NCBI GenBank assembly: GCA_011322515.1
Contig: DRMS01000340.1
Location: 1 to 14,608 of the forward strand
From: Leucothrix mucor
GTDB lineage: Bacteria > Pseudomonadota > Gammaproteobacteria > Thiotrichales > Thiotrichaceae
Length of the DNA stretch: 14,608 nucleotides
Reading direction: 5' to 3'
Made by a program: the position numbers and the translations under genes. The notes beneath the pieces are model-generated. The model saw only the letters and a list, made by a program, of their open reading frames with translations. It did not search any database and had not been told where the DNA came from. Of this stretch, positions 14,277 through 14,608 are shown in pieces. The first letter of the stretch is position 1; every line of letters starts with the position of its first letter.

Positions 14277-14283
14277 TTTCCTT
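14277..14283 (-). promoter_or_regulatory. Ribosome binding site fixing the SRPBCC gene start
   Basis: Read leftwards this is AAGGAAA; its AAGGA core lies 8 bases before the ATG at 14270. It supports that ATG over the upstream TTG at 14333, which has no such site. Confidence 0.65.
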
Positions 14284-14301
14284 AGTTTAATTATTTTTGT
14301 G

Positions 14302-14333
14302 ATTATAGCGTATATCAAGGCATGAATAGTCAA
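14302..14333 (-). promoter_or_regulatory. Possible promoter of the SRPBCC gene
   Basis: Read leftwards, a perfect TATAAT (14302-14307) lies about 30 bases before the start codon, and TTGACT (14328-14333) lies upstream. The 20-base spacer is longer than the preferred 16-18, so activity would be weak or use a different -35. Confidence 0.35.
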
Positions 14334-14441
14334 CCTTGTAAGTTCATTAATTTAGATAATTCCATAGCCTGTATTGAACTTGTGAAATACGGGGTGATGG
14401 CTTATGTAAAGCTAACGTATAGACATTCATTTATTAAATTT

Positions 14442-14498
14442 CCGCACCCTTCGACTCGGCTCAGGGAGCTGTACCCTGAGCGGAGTCGAAGGGTGCGG
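14442..14498. repeat. REP-like palindrome with CCCTTCGAC core
   Basis: The arms 14442-14466 and 14474-14498 pair over 25 bases with one mismatch and a 7-base loop. The first 14 bases of the arm, CCGCACCCTTCGAC, are identical to the inner arm of the element at 13042-13125. Both copies are followed by GGGTGAA(A)TAG. The rest of the 338-base stretch 14271-14608 holds the SRPBCC promoter region; nothing recognisable is seen in 14508-14608. Confidence 0.8.
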
Positions 14499-14608
14499 GT
14501 GAAATAGTATGAATTTTAACTGTTCCTTAAATAGATGGGAAATGTAATATACGTCTGAAAAACAAGAAATCTTGCTATAGATATGCTCTATTGCAGAAGG
14601 CTATATTG

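Noticed and set aside
14271..14333. TTG start of the SRPBCC gene adding 21 residues
   Set aside because: The extension is unlike the family and would overlap the likely promoter; the ATG at 14270 has a good ribosome site.
14322..14507. A 61-codon plus-strand frame ending in RSRRVRVK
   Set aside because: Its second half is a translation of the REP-like palindrome, a common source of false genes, and it overlaps the promoter region of the SRPBCC gene.

Overview
This window reads as chromosomal DNA of a low-GC gammaproteobacterium. The evidence is a complete tolQ-tolR-tolA-tolB-pal-cpoB cluster, an RNase T (an enzyme largely confined to Gammaproteobacteria), an RhlE-type helicase and a HolA. 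The A+T-rich codon use and the palindromes built on CCCTTCGA...TCGAAGGG bring to mind sulfur-oxidising filamentous groups such as Thiotrichales. That placement is inference only; nothing here fixes the genus.

Layout. Positions 1-2222 are read leftwards: rnt (RNase T), a 250-base gap with a dispersed repeat and two AT-rich inverted repeats, an unrecognised 82-residue gene, and holA, whose ATG directly abuts the stop of that small gene. From 2467 to 8367 the Tol-Pal envelope system is read rightwards. TolQ and TolR form the proton-driven inner-membrane motor. TolA spans the periplasm, TolB and Pal form the outer-membrane end, and CpoB links the system to peptidoglycan synthesis at division. TolA carries a recent expansion of a 93-base in-frame repeat and Pal has a long Gly/Ser linker with its own 24-base repeats. 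A 114-base inverted-repeat element lies between pal and cpoB.

Positions 8419-10342 hold a cold-shock protein gene with a good promoter, a structured leader of about 90 bases and a strong terminator. It converges on an rhlE DEAD-box helicase gene read leftwards; the two products could cooperate in RNA unfolding.

Positions 10343-14608 look more accessory. They contain a second copy of the dispersed repeat, a large protein with two AAA+ ATPase modules and no functional partner gene nearby, a 396-base gap packed with nested palindromes, a leftward gene fusing an SRPBCC domain to a GyrI-like effector-binding domain, and a second CCCTTCGA palindrome beyond it. I found no tRNA, rRNA, CRISPR array, intact transposase or prophage gene. 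The strongest candidates for something undescribed are the dispersed repeat family, the nested palindromic elements and the orphan double AAA+ ATPase. No clear new multi-gene system is visible.
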